The notes: generated from the sequence alone by a model not told the origin. 53,294 nucleotides of DNA from an uncultured Eubacteriales bacterium (GCA_949285555.1 CASDYG010000008.1:1-53294), one strand, 5' to 3'. Numbered from the stretch's first letter, positions 1 through 12,315 are shown. Made by a program: numbers and translations.

Positions 1-84
1 CAGTGTTGTCTTTCCATGGTCTACGTGTCCGATTGTACCAATGTTAATATGTGGTTTGGTTCTCTCGAATTTTTGCTTTGCCAT
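1..84 (-). CDS. tuf: Elongation factor Tu, N-terminal 28 codons (cut by window edge)
   Basis: The first 28 codons of EF-Tu are present, reading [16 protein letters not shown] and then the P-loop region [10 protein letters not shown], where the window ends. EF-Tu is the GTPase that delivers aminoacyl-tRNA to the ribosome. An AAGGAG ribosome binding site lies just upstream of the ATG. It follows fusA by 22 bp, the usual end of the str operon (rpsL-rpsG-fusA-tuf), so it is co-transcribed. The rest of the gene lies outside the window. Identification is certain from the N-terminal sequence. Confidence 0.97.
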   Translation of the reverse strand, partial: MAKQKFERTKPHINIGTIGHVDHGKTTL

Positions 85-106
85 TTTAGTTCTCCTTTAG
101 GATAAT

Positions 107-2176
107 TTATTTTGAATTAATTTTTTCTACTAGATTGTCCGGCATCTTCTCGAAATGGTCAAATTCCATTGAGTAGTTACCTCTTCCCTGTGTCCTTGAA
201 CGCAGGTCTGTTGCATATCCAAACATCTCAGAAAGTGGTACCATACCCTTTACTGTAACAGCACCATTTTCCATGTCGGATCCTTCAATTCTACCTCTTC
301 TTGAGCTGATATCTCCAATGACATCACCCATATATTCTTCTGGTACGATTACTTCTACCTTGAAGATTGGCTCAAGTAGTACAGGTTTAGCCTTCTTAGC
401 AGCCTCCTTAAATGCCATGGAACCCGCAATCTTAAAGGCCATTTCAGATGAGTCTACTTCATGATATGATCCATCATAAAGTTCTACACCTACGTCTACT
501 ACCTGATACCCTGCAAGAGGTCCTGTCTGCATAGCTTCCTTGATACCATCCTCAACTTTTGGAATGTACTCCTTAGGAATAGCTCCTCCAACAATTGAGT
601 TAGTAAACTCAAATCCGCTACCTGGTTCCTTAGGATATACCTTAATCTTAACATGTCCATACTGTCCACGACCACCAGACTGCTTAGCATACTTATGGTC
701 AACATCCACAGCATTGGAAATAGTTTCTTTATAGGATACCTGTGGTTTACCAACGTTAGCTTCTACTTTGAATTCTCTTAGTAATCTATCAACGATGATT
801 TCAAGGTGAAGCTCACCCATACCAGCAATAATAGTCTGTCCAGTCTCTTCATTGGTATAGGTCTTAAATGTAGGGTCTTCTTCAGCCAGCTTATTAAGAG
901 CAATACCCATTTTCTCCTGACCTGCCTTTGTTTTAGGCTCAATAGCTATTTCAATAACAGGATCTGGGAATTCCATAGACTCAAGCACGATTTCATGCTT
1001 GTCATCACATAGAGTATCACCTGTAGTTGTATCCTTTAGACCAACTGCAGCTGCAATATCTCCTGCATATACCTTGTCGATTTCATCCCTCTTATTAGCA
1101 TGCATCTGCATGATTCTTCCGATTCTTTCCTTTTTACCCTTTGAAGAGTTATATACATAAGAACCGGACTCTAAGGTTCCAGAATATACACGGAAGAAAG
1201 CAAGCTTTCCAACGAATGGGTCAGCTATAATCTTAAATGCTAGAGCTGCAAATGGCTCCTCATCACTAGGCTTTCTTTCATCTTCTGCTTCTGTTGCAGG
1301 GTTTATACCCTTAATTGGCGGAATGTCTACAGGTGATGGCATATAGTCTATTACCGCATCAAGCATCATCTGCACACCCTTATTCTTATATGCTGATCCG
1401 CATAGCATTGGGATCATTCTTCCTTCGATAGTTTCCTTACGGATAACCTTTCGAAGCTCTGCCTCTGTCAGAGTCTCTCCCTCGAGGAACTTCATCATAA
1501 GTTCTTCATCGCATTCTGCCACAGACTCCAGAAGCTTTTCTCTCCATTCATCTGCCAGATCCTTATAATCATCAGGAATATCTACGATTTCAAACTCCTT
1601 ACCCTCCTGGTCCTTATAAACCTCTGCCTTCATTGTTACAAGGTCAATAATTCCCACAAAGGTATCTTCTGCTCCAATCGGAAGCTGTACAGGCACTGCA
1701 TTAGCCTTTAGTCTTTCTTTAACCATCTTAACAACACGGAAGAAGTTTGCTCCAATGATATCCATCTTATTTACGAAAATCATTCTTGGAACACCATACT
1801 TATCCGCCTGTCTCCATACGGTTTCAGACTGAGGCTCTACACCACCCTTAGCACAAAGTACTGTTACAGCTCCGTCGAGAACTTTAAGAGATCTCTCCAC
1901 CTCTACTGTAAAATCTACGTGTCCTGGTGTATCAATAATATTTATTCTATGACCCTTCCATTGAGCAGTAGTAGCAGCAGAGGTAATGGTTATACCACGT
2001 TCCTTTTCCTGAGCCATGTAGTCCATTGTGGCAGCTCCATCGTGAGTTTCTCCGATTTTATGAGTTCTACCAGTATAGAACAGGATACGCTCAGTAGTTG
2101 TTGTCTTACCCGCATCTATGTGGGCCATTATTCCGATATTTCTAGTTTTTTCCAGTGAAAATTCTCTACCGGCCAT
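107..2176 (-). CDS. fusA: Elongation factor G
   Basis: A 689-residue translational GTPase that drives ribosome translocation and, with RRF, ribosome recycling. The G1 motif HIDAGKTT is near residues 19-26, followed by DTPGHVDF and NKMD motifs, then the EF-G domains II to V. Length matches the bacterial family (about 690). The start is set by an AAGGAGG site a few bases upstream; another ATG 4 bp further up is in a frame that stops at once. It lies 33 bp after rpsG and before tuf, as in the str operon. Nothing unusual was seen. Confidence 0.98.
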   Translation of the reverse strand: MAGREFSLEKTRNIGIMAHIDAGKTTTTERILFYTGRTHKIGETHDGAATMDYMAQEKERGITITSAATTAQWKGHRINIIDTPGHVDFTVEVERSLKVLDGAVTVLCAKGGVEPQSETVWRQADKYGVPRMIFVNKMDIIGANFFRVVKMVKERLKANAVPVQLPIGAEDTFVGIIDLVTMKAEVYKDQEGKEFEIVDIPDDYKDLADEWREKLLESVAECDEELMMKFLEGETLTEAELRKVIRKETIEGRMIPMLCGSAYKNKGVQMMLDAVIDYMPSPVDIPPIKGINPATEAEDERKPSDEEPFAALAFKIIADPFVGKLAFFRVYSGTLESGSYVYNSSKGKKERIGRIMQMHANKRDEIDKVYAGDIAAAVGLKDTTTGDTLCDDKHEIVLESMEFPDPVIEIAIEPKTKAGQEKMGIALNKLAEEDPTFKTYTNEETGQTIIAGMGELHLEIIVDRLLREFKVEANVGKPQVSYKETISNAVDVDHKYAKQSGGRGQYGHVKIKVYPKEPGSGFEFTNSIVGGAIPKEYIPKVEDGIKEAMQTGPLAGYQVVDVGVELYDGSYHEVDSSEMAFKIAGSMAFKEAAKKAKPVLLEPIFKVEVIVPEEYMGDVIGDISSRRGRIEGSDMENGAVTVKGMVPLSEMFGYATDLRSRTQGRGNYSMEFDHFEKMPDNLVEKINSK

Positions 2177-2209
2177 CCATTTTCCTCCTTTTTCTACTTG
2201 AACAAAGCA

Positions 2210-2680
2210 CTACCATCTGAAATGTGCAAATGCCTTGTTTGCTTCTGCCATCTTATGAGTATCTTCCTTCTTCTTTACGGAAGCTCCAGTATTGTTGGCA
2301 GCATCAATTAGCTCTTTGGCAAGTCTATCAGCCATAGTCTTCTCGCCTCTGAGTCGGGTGTATTTTGTAAGCCAGCGAAGACCTAGTGTTTGTCTTCTCT
2401 CAGGTCTAACCTCAATAGGTACCTGATAGTTAGCTCCACCCACTCTGCGAGCCTTTACTTCTAGAACAGGCATAATATTTGCCATAGCTCTCTCAAAAAC
2501 TTCCAGCGGCTCTTCGCCTGTTATATCCTTAACCTTTTCAAAGGCACTGTATACTATGCTTTGTGCAGTTCCCTTCTTACCGTCAAGCATGATGCTGTTG
2601 ATAAGCTTGGCTACAACCACGCTTCCGTATACTGGATCTGGAAGTACTTCTCTCTTTGGTACGTTACCTTTTCTTGGCAC
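2210..2680 (-). CDS. rpsG: 30S ribosomal protein S7, GTG start
   Basis: A 156-residue protein when read from the GTG at 2680, which gives the family N-terminus (V/M)[10 protein letters not shown] and the normal S7 length. A longer frame begins at a TTG at 2698, but that codon overlaps the AAGGAGG Shine-Dalgarno of the GTG start, so the six extra residues are an artefact. S7 nucleates assembly of the 30S head around the 3' domain of 16S rRNA and contacts the E-site tRNA. Middle gene of the str operon. Confidence 0.97.
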   Translation of the reverse strand: MPRKGNVPKREVLPDPVYGSVVVAKLINSIMLDGKKGTAQSIVYSAFEKVKDITGEEPLEVFERAMANIMPVLEVKARRVGGANYQVPIEVRPERRQTLGLRWLTKYTRLRGEKTMADRLAKELIDAANNTGASVKKKEDTHKMAEANKAFAHFRW

Positions 2681-2786
2681 TTCTCTTCCCTCCTTCAAGT
2701 CATTCGGTGGTACTCGAGAGCTTTATAAAGCCCCCGTGGCGCTCAATATATGAAATATATTAAGGGCACTACTCTCCCGAACTATA

Positions 2787-3203
2787 CTACTTCTTCTTTG
2801 GTTTCTTTGCACCGTACTTTGAACGGCCCTGGGCTCTGTTAGCTACTCCGGAAGCATCCAGCGTTCCACGGATGATGTGGTATCTAACACCCGGTAGGTC
2901 CTTTACTCTTCCGCCTCTTATTAGCACTACGTGGTGCTCCTGCAGATTGTGACCAATACCTGGTATGTAGGCTGTTACCTCTATTCCATTTGTCAGTCTA
3001 ACTCTGGCAACCTTTCTCAGCGCTGAGTTTGGTTTCTTAGGAGTCACGGTCTTAACTGATGTACAAACGCCTCTTTTCTGAGGTGCATTCACATCTGTTG
3101 CTACTCTTTTGAGGGAGTTTAGACCCTTACCTAGAGCTGGGGAGTCAGACTTCTTAATGGAGCTAGTCCTGCCCTGACGTACTAGTTGGTTAATAGTAGG
3201 CAT
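2787..3203 (-). CDS. rpsL: 30S ribosomal protein S12
   Basis: A 138-residue S12 protein, starting [12 protein letters not shown] and containing the conserved [13 protein letters not shown] loop that forms part of the decoding centre and in which streptomycin resistance mutations arise. A GGGAAGGAG site precedes the ATG. It is the first gene of the str operon here. In many Clostridia and Bacilli a small L7Ae-family gene lies between rpoC and rpsL; none is present, and the gap is a 451-bp spacer instead. Confidence 0.98.
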   Translation of the reverse strand: MPTINQLVRQGRTSSIKKSDSPALGKGLNSLKRVATDVNAPQKRGVCTSVKTVTPKKPNSALRKVARVRLTNGIEVTAYIPGIGHNLQEHHVVLIRGGRVKDLPGVRYHIIRGTLDASGVANRAQGRSKYGAKKPKKK

Positions 3204-3556
3204 TATTTTCTCCTTCCCTTAAATATTTCTTTATGCGCCCTTTTACTGTTAGAGCGTATTGCGATAGGATAAGATGCTTTATTATCAATACATGACTATG
3301 TTTTAATAATTCAAATTCCTTATCTCTACACACGAAAAATCGGCTATTTAATAGCCTCTTGCAAATTTGTGGTGATTATTTCTTTATATTACGCACAAAT
3401 TCACATAACCTTTTTCCTTTTCAATAAATCAATTTCCAAAAAAGGCTACCAACCATTGTATCACATACATAAAATAATTTCAATGTTATTAAGTGATATT
3501 TGATACTAAAATTTTTACATGATTACATTTATATATCTATATCAAATAATTATCTA
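3204..3556. other. Spacer/leader upstream of rpsL, no gene
   Basis: No coding region is supported in this AT-rich stretch between the rpoC terminator and rpsL. It contains a short palindrome at about 3343-3357 (GGCTATTTAATAGCC) followed by a T-rich tract on the minus strand, a weak terminator-like structure. The str operon promoter should lie here; a TTGAAT-like -35 and TGATAATAA-like -10 on the minus strand around 3270-3310 are possible but not convincing. The L7Ae-like gene usual at this place in Firmicutes is absent. Confidence 0.5.
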
Positions 3557-3650
3557 TCAAAAACGGACTGAGCAAAGTGAATATACCTCCATTAGTTAGA
3601 TTTTATTTTCCTCCTAACTATTGGAGCGCTTCAAAAGCTCAGCCCGTTTT
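3557..3650 (-). terminator. rpoC terminator with a nested palindromic element in its loop
   Basis: Outer arms at 3560-3573 and 3637-3650 pair over 14 bp with one G-U, and on the minus strand the second arm runs into a TTTTT tract, so this is the rho-independent terminator of rpoC, 5 bp after its stop. The loop is not simple: a second hairpin with 13-bp arms (3587-3599 and 3614-3626, one mismatch) is nested inside. The nested part shares its core with elements near 30217 and 32302. Confidence 0.85.
3587..3626 (-). repeat. Palindromic repeat element, copy a
   Basis: On the minus strand this element contains AGTTAG, a spacer, then TAAAATCTAAC followed by TAATGGAGG. The TAAAATCTAAC core and the downstream NNATNGGA pattern recur at 30217-30270 and 32302-32347. 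All copies lie within outer terminator stems. It resembles a very small, perhaps IS3-derived, inverted-repeat element; the origin is inference. Confidence 0.6.
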
Positions 3651-3654
3651 ATGT

Positions 3655-6600
3655 TTACTCTTCTCCTTCAATTATGGAAAAGCCACGGGTAGAAGTTAAC
3701 ACATCATCCTCGGACAAAACATTGTATTCGTCCATGCTAATATCGTCATCAAAATAGCTGTTTGCGTAATTATTATAGTTTTCTACATAATCCTGGTTTT
3801 CACCATAATCTACTTCTATATTGGAGTATCGCTTCATTCCTGTTCCAGCTGGTATAAGCTTACCAATTATAACATTTTCTTTAAGACCACTAAGTCTATC
3901 CACCTTGCCTTTAATAGCTGCATCTGTCAGCACTCTTGTAGTCTCTTGGAAAGATGCTGCAGATAAGAATGACCCTGTAGCAAGGGAAGCCTTAGTTATA
4001 CCTAGCAGGTTCCTGTGTACCTGTGCAGGATTTCCTCCCTCTGCCTCTACTCTTGCATTCTCATCATCAATCTCAGTTTTGCTGTATAAGCCGCCTGGAA
4101 GCAAATTAGTGTCTCCAGCATCATCAATTTTATACTTGGAGAGCATCTGACTGACGATAACTTCAATATGCTTGTCATTAATGTCTACACCTTGGTTTTT
4201 GTATACTCGCTGTACTTCCTTTAACAGATACTGATATACACCCTCTGCACCCTTATAAGCAAAGATATCATGTGGATTTAGAGGACCAACAGTTATATTA
4301 TCTCCTGCCTTGACAGCATCCCCCTCTTTGACAGCCAGTCTGGCACCATAAGGAATTCTATAGTTGGTTTCTCCACCATCATCACTTGCAACAATAACCT
4401 CCGTGGTATTATCACTTTGCAGCTCAATGGATTTTACCTTTCCATCCTCTCTGCATATTTCTGCCAGACCTCTAGGGCTACGTGCTTCAAATAATTCCTC
4501 TACTCTAGGAAGACCGTGTGTTATATCTGATCCTGCAACACCACCTGTATGGAAGGTTCTCATGGTCAGCTGTGTACCTGGTTCACCAATGGATTGAGCG
4601 GCAGTGATACCTACAGACTCTCCAAGATTTACGCTTTCTCCCGTAGCCAGATTTCTACCGTAGCATTTTGCACAAATTCCATTTTTACATTTACATGTCA
4701 TTACTGATCTGATTTTTACAGACGTAATGCCACAAGCTACAATAGCCTCTGCCTGCTCATCGGAAATCTCCTCTCCTGCCTGCACAATAACATGCCCACT
4801 ATGAGGGTCAACTATTTCGTCAACAGCAGTTCTGCCCTTTATCCTCTGGTCAAGTGGTTCAATAATTTCTCTGCCATCAGTAAAGGCTTCAACGAGCACA
4901 CCCTCAGTAGTTCCGCAGTCATCTTCTCTAATTATTGCATTATGCGAAACGTCTACCAATCTACGAGTTAGATATCCCGAGTCCGCAGTTCTAAGTGCTG
5001 TATCTGCAAGACCTTTTCTAGCACCGTTAGATGAAATGAAGTACTCCAAAATTGATAGTCCTTCACGGAAATTAGCCTTTATAGGAATTTCTACTGTCTT
5101 ACCTGTAGCATTCGCCATCAAGCCTCTCATACCACCAATCTGTCTGATCTGATTCTTGCTACCTCTCGCACCTGAAGATGCCATGATATTAAGATTGTTG
5201 CTCGGCTTAAGCGAATCCATGAGCGCCTCTGCAACAGTATCTGTAGTTTCATTCCAGATATTTATAATCTTCTCATATCTTTCAGATGCAGATACCAGTC
5301 CTCTCCTGTAGGCCTTATCGTATTTATCTACCTGATCCTGTGCTCCCTTTATGATTTCCCACTTATTTTTAGGGATCTCCATATCATCAATACCGATAGT
5401 TACAGCTGCCTTTGTGGAGTAGTGGTAACCCCTGCTCTTTATATAATCAAGCATTTGAGCTGTTCGTGTATTTCCATGAGTCTTGTAGCATTTATCTACT
5501 ATTTTACCAAGATTTTTCTTGTCACAAATAAAATCTACTTCAAGTGAATATGGATCCTTATCTCTATTGACAAAACCAATATCCTGAGGAATTCCCTGAT
5601 TATATATAAATCTGCCAACAGTAGATTCTACCAGTTTGCCCCTGTCGTCTGGAGATGTTTTAACTCTTACCTTTACTCTGGCATGAACATCCACTACGCC
5701 ATTCTTGTATGCCATCATCATTTCATCGATGTCGGTAAATACCTTGCCATCTCCCTTTTCTGGAATTCTTTCATACCCATCATCATGGTTCTTTCTCATA
5801 CTGATAGGATCAGCATGTTCATCCATTCTGTAATAGGTTCTCTCTTCACCATCAACGATTTCTTTTTTCATACAGTTACCTGGATGTGTCAGGTAATATG
5901 CACCTAAGATCATATCCTGTGTAGGAGTGGTGATTGGTGACCCATCCTTTGGAGCCAATATGTTATTCGTTGAAAGCATCAGGAATCTAGCTTCTGCCTG
6001 TGCTTCCACAGAAAGTGGTACATGTACCGCCATCTGGTCTCCGTCAAAGTCCGCATTAAAAGCAGTACAAACAAGCGGGTGAAGCTTAATGGCCTTACCT
6101 TCTACCAGCACTGGTTCAAACGCCTGTATTCCCAGTCTGTGAAGTGTAGGTGCTCTGTTTAGCATCACCGGATGCTCCTTGATTACTTTATCAAGTGCAT
6201 TCCAAACATTTGAAACATCACTTTCACTCTTTGGATTTTCTTCATCAATCTTCTTTTGTGCATCCTTAATGTTTTCTGCATGACCATTAGCTAAAAGCTC
6301 TCTTGCAATAAAAGGTCTAAACAGCTCCTTAGCCATGGTTTTAGGCAGTCCGCACTGATAAAACTTCAGTTCCGGTCCTACAACAATTACAGAACGACCA
6401 GAATAGTCAACTCTTTTTCCAAGCAGATTCTGTCTAAAACGTCCCTGTTTACCCTTAAGCATATTGCTCAACGATTTTAGAGTTCTTCCACCAGCACCTG
6501 TTATAGGTCTGCCTCGCCTACCATTGTCAATAAGAGCATCCACAGCTTCCTGTAGCATTCTCTTTTCATTTCGAGTAATTATCTCTGGAGCAACTAGCTG

Positions 6601-7440
6601 CTCTAGTCTTTTTAATCTATTATTTCTATTTATTACACGTCTGTATAAATCGTTTAAATCAGATGTAGCAAATCTTCCACCATCAAGCTGTACCATAGGT
6701 CTTAAATCAGGTGGAATTACTGGAATTACATCCATGATCATCCATTCAGGCTTATTACCCGATAGTCTAAAGGCCTCAACAACTTCAAGCCTTCTAATAA
6801 GCTTAAACTTTTTCTGACCTGTAGCTCCTACAATTTCAGCACGTAAAGATTTGGAAAGCTCATCCAGATCCTCTCTTTGTAAAAGCTCCTTTACTGCCTC
6901 GGCACCTATACCACCTCTAAAGCCTGCGTAGGTATCTCTTGCTTCACGATACTTTATTTCATCAATAGCTTCTTTGTAAGAGTACGGGCTATCACCAGGC
7001 TCAAGTACAACGAATTCAGAGAAATAAAGAATTTTTTCAAGAGTCCTTGGGGCCATATCAAGTATCAATCCCATGCGTGATGGAATACCTTTGAAATACC
7101 ATATGTGGGAAACTGGAGCCGCAAGATCTATATGTCCCATACGGCTTCTTCGAACCTTTGCCCTTGTCACTTCAACACCACAACGGTCACAAATAATACC
7201 TTTATAGCGAGCTCTCTTATACTTTCCGCAGTTACATTCCCAGTCCTTTGTAGGTCCAAATATCTTCTCACAGAAAAGGCCATCCTTCTCAGGCTTTAGG
7301 CTTCTGTAGTTAATAGTCTCAGGCTTTGTTACCTCACCATAAGACCACTGCCTTATTTTTTCTGGAGAAGCCAGCCTAATTTGTAGGGAATCAAAGGTAG
7401 AAGTGTTCAAATGTTCAGTGTTTATAATCTTATTGCTCAA
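3655..7440 (-). CDS. rpoC: DNA-directed RNA polymerase subunit beta'
   Basis: A 1261-residue beta' subunit, which carries the catalytic centre of RNA polymerase. The N-terminal zinc ribbon ([13 protein letters not shown] then CDRCG, about residues 68-86), the active-site loop NADFDGDQM, the bridge-helix/trigger-loop region ([11 protein letters not shown]) and the second zinc site ([13 protein letters not shown]) are all visible. The start [10 protein letters not shown] lies 9 bp after rpoB, in the normal operon order. The C-terminus ends in an acidic tail. Slightly longer than the Bacillus protein but within the clostridial range. Confidence 0.98.
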   Translation of the reverse strand: MSNKIINTEHLNTSTFDSLQIRLASPEKIRQWSYGEVTKPETINYRSLKPEKDGLFCEKIFGPTKDWECNCGKYKRARYKGIICDRCGVEVTRAKVRRSRMGHIDLAAPVSHIWYFKGIPSRMGLILDMAPRTLEKILYFSEFVVLEPGDSPYSYKEAIDEIKYREARDTYAGFRGGIGAEAVKELLQREDLDELSKSLRAEIVGATGQKKFKLIRRLEVVEAFRLSGNKPEWMIMDVIPVIPPDLRPMVQLDGGRFATSDLNDLYRRVINRNNRLKRLEQLVAPEIITRNEKRMLQEAVDALIDNGRRGRPITGAGGRTLKSLSNMLKGKQGRFRQNLLGKRVDYSGRSVIVVGPELKFYQCGLPKTMAKELFRPFIARELLANGHAENIKDAQKKIDEENPKSESDVSNVWNALDKVIKEHPVMLNRAPTLHRLGIQAFEPVLVEGKAIKLHPLVCTAFNADFDGDQMAVHVPLSVEAQAEARFLMLSTNNILAPKDGSPITTPTQDMILGAYYLTHPGNCMKKEIVDGEERTYYRMDEHADPISMRKNHDDGYERIPEKGDGKVFTDIDEMMMAYKNGVVDVHARVKVRVKTSPDDRGKLVESTVGRFIYNQGIPQDIGFVNRDKDPYSLEVDFICDKKNLGKIVDKCYKTHGNTRTAQMLDYIKSRGYHYSTKAAVTIGIDDMEIPKNKWEIIKGAQDQVDKYDKAYRRGLVSASERYEKIINIWNETTDTVAEALMDSLKPSNNLNIMASSGARGSKNQIRQIGGMRGLMANATGKTVEIPIKANFREGLSILEYFISSNGARKGLADTALRTADSGYLTRRLVDVSHNAIIREDDCGTTEGVLVEAFTDGREIIEPLDQRIKGRTAVDEIVDPHSGHVIVQAGEEISDEQAEAIVACGITSVKIRSVMTCKCKNGICAKCYGRNLATGESVNLGESVGITAAQSIGEPGTQLTMRTFHTGGVAGSDITHGLPRVEELFEARSPRGLAEICREDGKVKSIELQSDNTTEVIVASDDGGETNYRIPYGARLAVKEGDAVKAGDNITVGPLNPHDIFAYKGAEGVYQYLLKEVQRVYKNQGVDINDKHIEVIVSQMLSKYKIDDAGDTNLLPGGLYSKTEIDDENARVEAEGGNPAQVHRNLLGITKASLATGSFLSAASFQETTRVLTDAAIKGKVDRLSGLKENVIIGKLIPAGTGMKRYSNIEVDYGENQDYVENYNNYANSYFDDDISMDEYNVLSEDDVLTSTRGFSIIEGEE

Positions 7441-7449
7441 AGTCTTCTC

Positions 7450-10400
7450 CTATTCTGCGTCATCCGCATCTACAAATGTAATACCGTCTTCGTCAACTTC
7501 TTCAATACTTACATGGAACTCTTTATCATCCACTTCATTTCCAGTTTCTGAAAGGTTTTCTTCCTCTTCCTGAGCTCTTTGTGCTTCCAGAGCTTCCTGC
7601 TCAAGCCTTGTAGCCTCCTTAATGATGCTCTCAAGAGAAGGAACTACTGTTTCGGCTTCGCCAATTTCACTAAGAGGCATCTCTCCATCCTCGTCACTGA
7701 ACACGCTTACATCAAGGCCCAAACTTTGCATTTCCTTGATTAAAACCTTAAATGATTCAGGTATTCCTGGCGATGGAATATTTCTTCCATGTACAATTGC
7801 ATCGTAAGTTTGATTTCTTCCAGACATATCGTCTGACTTAACCGTCAGAATTTCCTGGAGTGTATACGCCGCACCATATGCTTCTAGTGCCCATACCTCC
7901 ATCTCTCCAAATCTCTGGCCACCAAACTGTGCCTTTCCTCCAAGAGGCTGCTGTGTAACAAGTGAATATGGTCCTATACTTCTTGCGTGAATCTTATCAT
8001 CTACTAAATGGTGGAGCTTCAGCATATACATATAGCCTACTGTAACTGGATGATCAAAATATTCACCAGTACGTCCATCTCTGAGCCATAGCTTTCCAGT
8101 TTCTGAATAACCACATTCCTTTAATAGTTCAATAATATCTGCCTCTGTCACACCATCAAATACAGGTGTTGCAATATACCAGTCCTTAGCCTTTGCCGCA
8201 AGTCCCAGATGTACCTCAAGTACCTGTCCAACGTTCATTCGAGATGGCACACCTAACGGATTTAGCATAACCTGAAGGCTTTGCCCATTATCCATAAATG
8301 GCATATCCTCTTCTGGTAATATTCTTGAAATAACACCTTTATTACCATGACGTCCAGCCATCTTATCACCAACGTTAATTTTTCTTTTAGTAGCTACATA
8401 TACTCTTATGAGCTTATTAACTCCAGGTGGCAGTTCGTCCTTATTTTCTCGCGAATAACGTTTTACATCAACGACTATACCTTTTTCACCATGAGGAACC
8501 TTTAAGGAAGCATCTCTCACGCCCTTTCCTTTTACTCCGAAGATGGAGTTGGCCAGGCTTTCTTCCGGCGTCAGATCACTCTCACCCTTCGGTGTTACCT
8601 TTCCAACCAGTATATCCATAGGTCCTACCTCTGCACCTATGCGAATAATTCCATCTTCATCAAGATTTGAAAGCTTCTTACCGCTCACATTTGGTATATC
8701 CCTGGTTATTTCCTCAGGTCCAAGCTTTGTGTCTCGTGACTCAAGTTCGTATTCAGTAATGTGAAGAGATGTTAATACATCATCAACTAAGATTTTCTCA
8801 TTTAATATGATAGCATCCTCATAGTTGTAACCTTCCCATGTCATGAATCCTACTAGTAGGTTCTTTCCAAGGGCAATTTCTCCAAGATCAGTAGAAGGTC
8901 CATCTGCAATAGTTTCACCCTTATCTACTCTCTCTCCTTGAGAAACAATCGGCTTTTGGTTTATACATGTACCTTGATTGGAACGCTTAAACTTAAGCAA
9001 CTTATATACATCAAGTTCATTATCTTCATCACGCCTTACGTGAATTTCCTTCGCATCTACAAATTCAACCGTACCAGCAGCTTTTGCAAGAACTACTGCA
9101 CCTGAATCTCTAGCTGCCTGAAATTCCATTCCAGTACCTACAATGGGAGCCTCTGTCACAAGAAGAGGTACAGCCTGTCTCTGCATGTTAGATCCCATTA
9201 GGGCTCTGTTTGCGTCGTCATTTTCAAGGAACGGAATCATCGCAGTAGCCACGGATACTACCTGCTTAGGAGATACGTCCATGCAGTCTACCACGTCCTT
9301 AGGGAACATGGCAATTTCTCCACCATCACCACGACAAGCAACCTTTTCATTGATAAAATGTCCCTCTGCATCAAGTGGTTCATTAGCCTGTGCAATAATT
9401 AGGTGTTCTTCTTCATCAGCAGAAAAATATCTAACCTCGTCTGTTACTCTTGCATTTTCTTTGTCAACAATCCTATATGGAGTCTGAATAAATCCATATT
9501 CATCCACAATTCCATAAGTACTTAATGAACCGATCAGACCGATGTTTGGTCCTTCTGGAGTTTCAATAGGGCACATTCTTCCATAGTGAGAGTGTTGCAC
9601 ATCTCGCACCTCAAAGCCAGCTCTTTCTCTTGAAAGTCCGCCAGGACCTAGAGCTGATAGCCTTCTCTTGTGAGTCAGTTCAGCTAAAGGATTATTCTGA
9701 TCCATGAACTGAGATAGCTGCGAGCTTCCAAAAAATTCCTTTATTGCACCCGTAACAGGCTTTATATTTATCAAATTACTTGGAGTAGCTGCATCTGCTT
9801 CTCCGTTTGTCATTCTTTCCTTAATTATTTTTTCCATACGGGAAAGGCCGATTCTAAATTGGTTCTGAAGCAGTTCACCTACAGTTCGTAGCCTTCTATT
9901 GGCAAAATGATCTATGTCATCTACTGATCCAATGCCGTAATTTAAATTTATCAAATAGCTTACTGATGCAATGATATCATCAACAATAATATGCTTTGGA
10001 TGCAGCTCATCTCTATTATTGTTTATCGCCTCAATTAACGCTTCTCCCTCAAGTCCTTCTTCCAATAGCTCTTTGAGCTTTGGAAAATACACAGTCTCCG
10101 GAAGCCTATTTCCTTTTACATCAAATGCAACAAATGATTGAAGCTCAACGAAGTTATTACCAATAACTCTTACCTTGGTTGTATCATCCAGCTTACTGAG
10201 AACATGAATAACGCTTATACCGGCATTTTCAATATCTTGTGCCATTTGGCGTGTAACTAACGTGCCTTCAGAGGCAATTACATCACCAGACATTGGATCC
10301 ACAGCATCCTCGGCCAATACACAGCCAGGTAATCTTTCAGCAAGCCCAAGCTTCTTATTGTACTTGTATCTACCAACCTTTGCCACATCATATCTCTTTT

Positions 10401-11193
10401 CCTCAAAGAACATAGCGTGGATAGTAGCCTTGGCATTCTCTATATGTGGTGGTTCAGTAGGCTTAATCTTCCTATAAAGCTCTCTGATTCCACTTTCAAA
10501 ACTATTTGATACATCCTTTGTAAGCGTCTCTTTAATAAGAGGTTCATCGCCAAACACTTCTAATATCTGTTCATCCTCCGCAAGACCGAGAGCTCTCAGG
10601 AAGGTGGTAAGTGGTAATTTTCTTGTTCTATCAATACGCACAGCAATAGAACCTGTACTTTCCATCTCACACTCAATCCAAGCTCCTCTATTAGGAATGA
10701 TCTGTGAATAGTACAGGGTCTGACCCATCTTGTCTTTGGACTCACTATAATAGGCTCCAGGTGATCTAACAAGCTGAGTTACGATTACTCTTTCAGCTCC
10801 GTTGTAAACGAAGGTCCCCTTATCCGTCATCTTAGGGAACTCACCCATGAAGACCTCTTCTTCTTTGATAAGTCCCGTAATATTATTTATCAATCTTACA
10901 TTTACCATGAGAGAGGCTGCATAGGTAACATCTCGCTCCTTACATTCCTCTTCATCATATTTAAACTCTTCATTTACCTTATAGTCGAGAAACTCCATAG
11001 TCAATATACTATTGGAATAGTCACGAATAGGCGAAAAATCTTCAAATACTTCCCTGAGTCCTTCCTCAATGAACCATTTGTAAGACTTTGTTTGCACGTC
11101 AATAAGGTTTGGCATCTCTCCGACCTGCTTGATCTTCGAAAATGTCATTCTCTCTTTACGGCCAACTTGGACTGGTCTATGCATATTGTTCAC
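7450..11193 (-). CDS. rpoB: DNA-directed RNA polymerase subunit beta
   Basis: A 1247-residue beta subunit. The rifampicin pocket is recognisable as [20 protein letters not shown] followed by [13 protein letters not shown], and the C-terminal clamp region contains [20 protein letters not shown]. The last about 50 residues are an acidic extension beyond the conserved core. It is preceded by its own strong promoter at 11231-11259 and an rplL terminator at 11358-11384, so rpoBC can be transcribed separately from the ribosomal protein genes upstream. Confidence 0.98.
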   Translation of the reverse strand: MNNMHRPVQVGRKERMTFSKIKQVGEMPNLIDVQTKSYKWFIEEGLREVFEDFSPIRDYSNSILTMEFLDYKVNEEFKYDEEECKERDVTYAASLMVNVRLINNITGLIKEEEVFMGEFPKMTDKGTFVYNGAERVIVTQLVRSPGAYYSESKDKMGQTLYYSQIIPNRGAWIECEMESTGSIAVRIDRTRKLPLTTFLRALGLAEDEQILEVFGDEPLIKETLTKDVSNSFESGIRELYRKIKPTEPPHIENAKATIHAMFFEEKRYDVAKVGRYKYNKKLGLAERLPGCVLAEDAVDPMSGDVIASEGTLVTRQMAQDIENAGISVIHVLSKLDDTTKVRVIGNNFVELQSFVAFDVKGNRLPETVYFPKLKELLEEGLEGEALIEAINNNRDELHPKHIIVDDIIASVSYLINLNYGIGSVDDIDHFANRRLRTVGELLQNQFRIGLSRMEKIIKERMTNGEADAATPSNLINIKPVTGAIKEFFGSSQLSQFMDQNNPLAELTHKRRLSALGPGGLSRERAGFEVRDVQHSHYGRMCPIETPEGPNIGLIGSLSTYGIVDEYGFIQTPYRIVDKENARVTDEVRYFSADEEEHLIIAQANEPLDAEGHFINEKVACRGDGGEIAMFPKDVVDCMDVSPKQVVSVATAMIPFLENDDANRALMGSNMQRQAVPLLVTEAPIVGTGMEFQAARDSGAVVLAKAAGTVEFVDAKEIHVRRDEDNELDVYKLLKFKRSNQGTCINQKPIVSQGERVDKGETIADGPSTDLGEIALGKNLLVGFMTWEGYNYEDAIILNEKILVDDVLTSLHITEYELESRDTKLGPEEITRDIPNVSGKKLSNLDEDGIIRIGAEVGPMDILVGKVTPKGESDLTPEESLANSIFGVKGKGVRDASLKVPHGEKGIVVDVKRYSRENKDELPPGVNKLIRVYVATKRKINVGDKMAGRHGNKGVISRILPEEDMPFMDNGQSLQVMLNPLGVPSRMNVGQVLEVHLGLAAKAKDWYIATPVFDGVTEADIIELLKECGYSETGKLWLRDGRTGEYFDHPVTVGYMYMLKLHHLVDDKIHARSIGPYSLVTQQPLGGKAQFGGQRFGEMEVWALEAYGAAYTLQEILTVKSDDMSGRNQTYDAIVHGRNIPSPGIPESFKVLIKEMQSLGLDVSVFSDEDGEMPLSEIGEAETVVPSLESIIKEATRLEQEALEAQRAQEEEENLSETGNEVDDKEFHVSIEEVDEDGITFVDADDAE

Positions 11194-11230
11194 TCCTTAT
11201 TATTCCGTTTATGCTATATGGCAGTCTAAT

Positions 11231-11259
11231 ATAATATCATATTTTTGACAAATTTTCAA
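11231..11259 (-). promoter_or_regulatory. rpoBC promoter
   Basis: On the minus strand TTGAAA (11254-11259) and TATTAT (11231-11236) are separated by exactly 17 bp, a near-consensus sigma-A promoter. It lies about 40 bp upstream of the rpoB start and downstream of the rplL terminator. Confidence 0.8.
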
Positions 11260-11357
11260 GATAAAAAATCTAACATTTACAAATTCTCACAAAAAAATTG
11301 TATTCTCATGACTATGTATTATAAACAACACATGTAATAAAACCAAAATATAAATAT

Positions 11358-11384
11358 AAAAAAGCCGAGCATAGCCCGGCCTTA
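11358..11384 (-). terminator. rplL terminator
   Basis: On the minus strand GCCGGGC, a 3-nt loop and GCTCGGC form a 7-bp stem (one G-U) followed by a T6 tract, directly after rplL. It separates rplJL from rpoBC; in Firmicutes such a terminator usually allows partial read-through. Confidence 0.85.
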
Positions 11385-11400
11385 TTTCATGTGATAAAGA

Positions 11401-11766
11401 TTACTTAAGCTCTACCTTAGCTCCTACTTCTTCTAGCTGTGCCTTGATAGCTTCTGCCTCAGCCTTCTCAGCGCCTTCCTTAATTACAGAAGGAGCACCG
11501 TCAACTAATTCCTTAGCTTCCTTTAGACCTAGACCCTTGATTTCTCTTACAGCCTTGATTACCTTAATCTTTTCAGCACCAGCTTCTGCAAGTACTACAT
11601 CAAACTCGGATTTCTCCTCTGCTCCACCAGCTGCTCCACCAGCTGCTGCTACTGCTACAGGTGCTGCAGCAGATACGCCAAATTCTTCTTCGCAAGCCTT
11701 TACTAGCTCATTTAGCTCTAGTACGGACATCTCTTTTATTGCTTCAATGATTTGTTCCTTAGTCAT
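11401..11766 (-). CDS. rplL: 50S ribosomal protein L7/L12
   Basis: A 121-residue L7/L12 stalk protein that recruits translation factor GTPases. The N-terminal dimerisation helix region ([14 protein letters not shown]), an Ala/Gly hinge ([12 protein letters not shown]) and the C-terminal domain with [10 protein letters not shown] and [13 protein letters not shown] are typical. It follows rplJ by 54 bp, as in the rplJL operon. Confidence 0.98.
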   Translation of the reverse strand: MTKEQIIEAIKEMSVLELNELVKACEEEFGVSAAAPVAVAAAGGAAGGAEEKSEFDVVLAEAGAEKIKVIKAVREIKGLGLKEAKELVDGAPSVIKEGAEKAEAEAIKAQLEEVGAKVELK

Positions 11767-11820
11767 TTTTATCTCCTTATAAATTATTTTTCTTAAGCAT
11801 TTTTTGATTTTGTTGTACTA

Positions 11821-12315
11821 TTACTCTGCCTTTGCATCTGCAATAGCTTGAAATGTTCTAACAGCCTTAGAAATTGGTGACTGAATGCTGCCCATAAACT
11901 TAGCAACAAGAACATCTCTTGAAGGTATATCAGCGATTTGCTGAATTCCTGTCTTATCGTAGAATTGTCCCTCTACTACTCCAGCCTTAAACTCCATTTT
12001 CTTCATATCCTTGATTATGGCGTTCAACTCACGAGCAGCAAGAGTAGCATCTTCCTTACTTATAGCTAGAGCGGTAGGCCCATCAAGAACCTCTGCCATG
12101 GACTCAAATTCTGTACCAGAGATGGCTCTCTTAATAAGAGTATTTTTATAAACAGTATAGTCTACTCCAGCCTCTCTGAGTCTCTTTCTCATAGCATCTG
12201 CTTCTGCAACAGTCAGTCCCATGTAGTCTACAACTACAGCGCCCTGTGCACCGTCCAGCTTGCCTTTAATCTCATCAATAATTAGTTGCTTGGCCTGTTT
12301 TGCTTCTACTGACAT
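11821..12315 (-). CDS. rplJ: 50S ribosomal protein L10
   Basis: A 164-residue L10 protein, the base of the L7/L12 stalk. The N-terminal rRNA-binding domain contains VVVDYMGLTVAEADAMRKRL and VYKNTLIKRAI, and the C-terminal helix that binds L7/L12 dimers follows. A conserved L10 leader RNA lies directly upstream, so expression is expected to be autoregulated by the L10-L12 complex. Confidence 0.98.
   Translation of the reverse strand: MSVEAKQAKQLIIDEIKGKLDGAQGAVVVDYMGLTVAEADAMRKRLREAGVDYTVYKNTLIKRAISGTEFESMAEVLDGPTALAISKEDATLAARELNAIIKDMKKMEFKAGVVEGQFYDKTGIQQIADIPSRDVLVAKFMGSIQSPISKAVRTFQAIADAKAE

Noticed and set aside
3557-3590. Eleven-codon ATG frame (minus strand) inside the rpoC terminator behind an AGGAGG
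   Set aside because: The spacing of 17 bases from the AGGAGG is too long, and the sequence is explained by the hairpin arms.
11444-11782. 112-codon plus-strand frame opposite rplL, and 12664-13149 opposite rplA
   Set aside because: Antisense shadows of highly biased ribosomal protein genes with no start signals.
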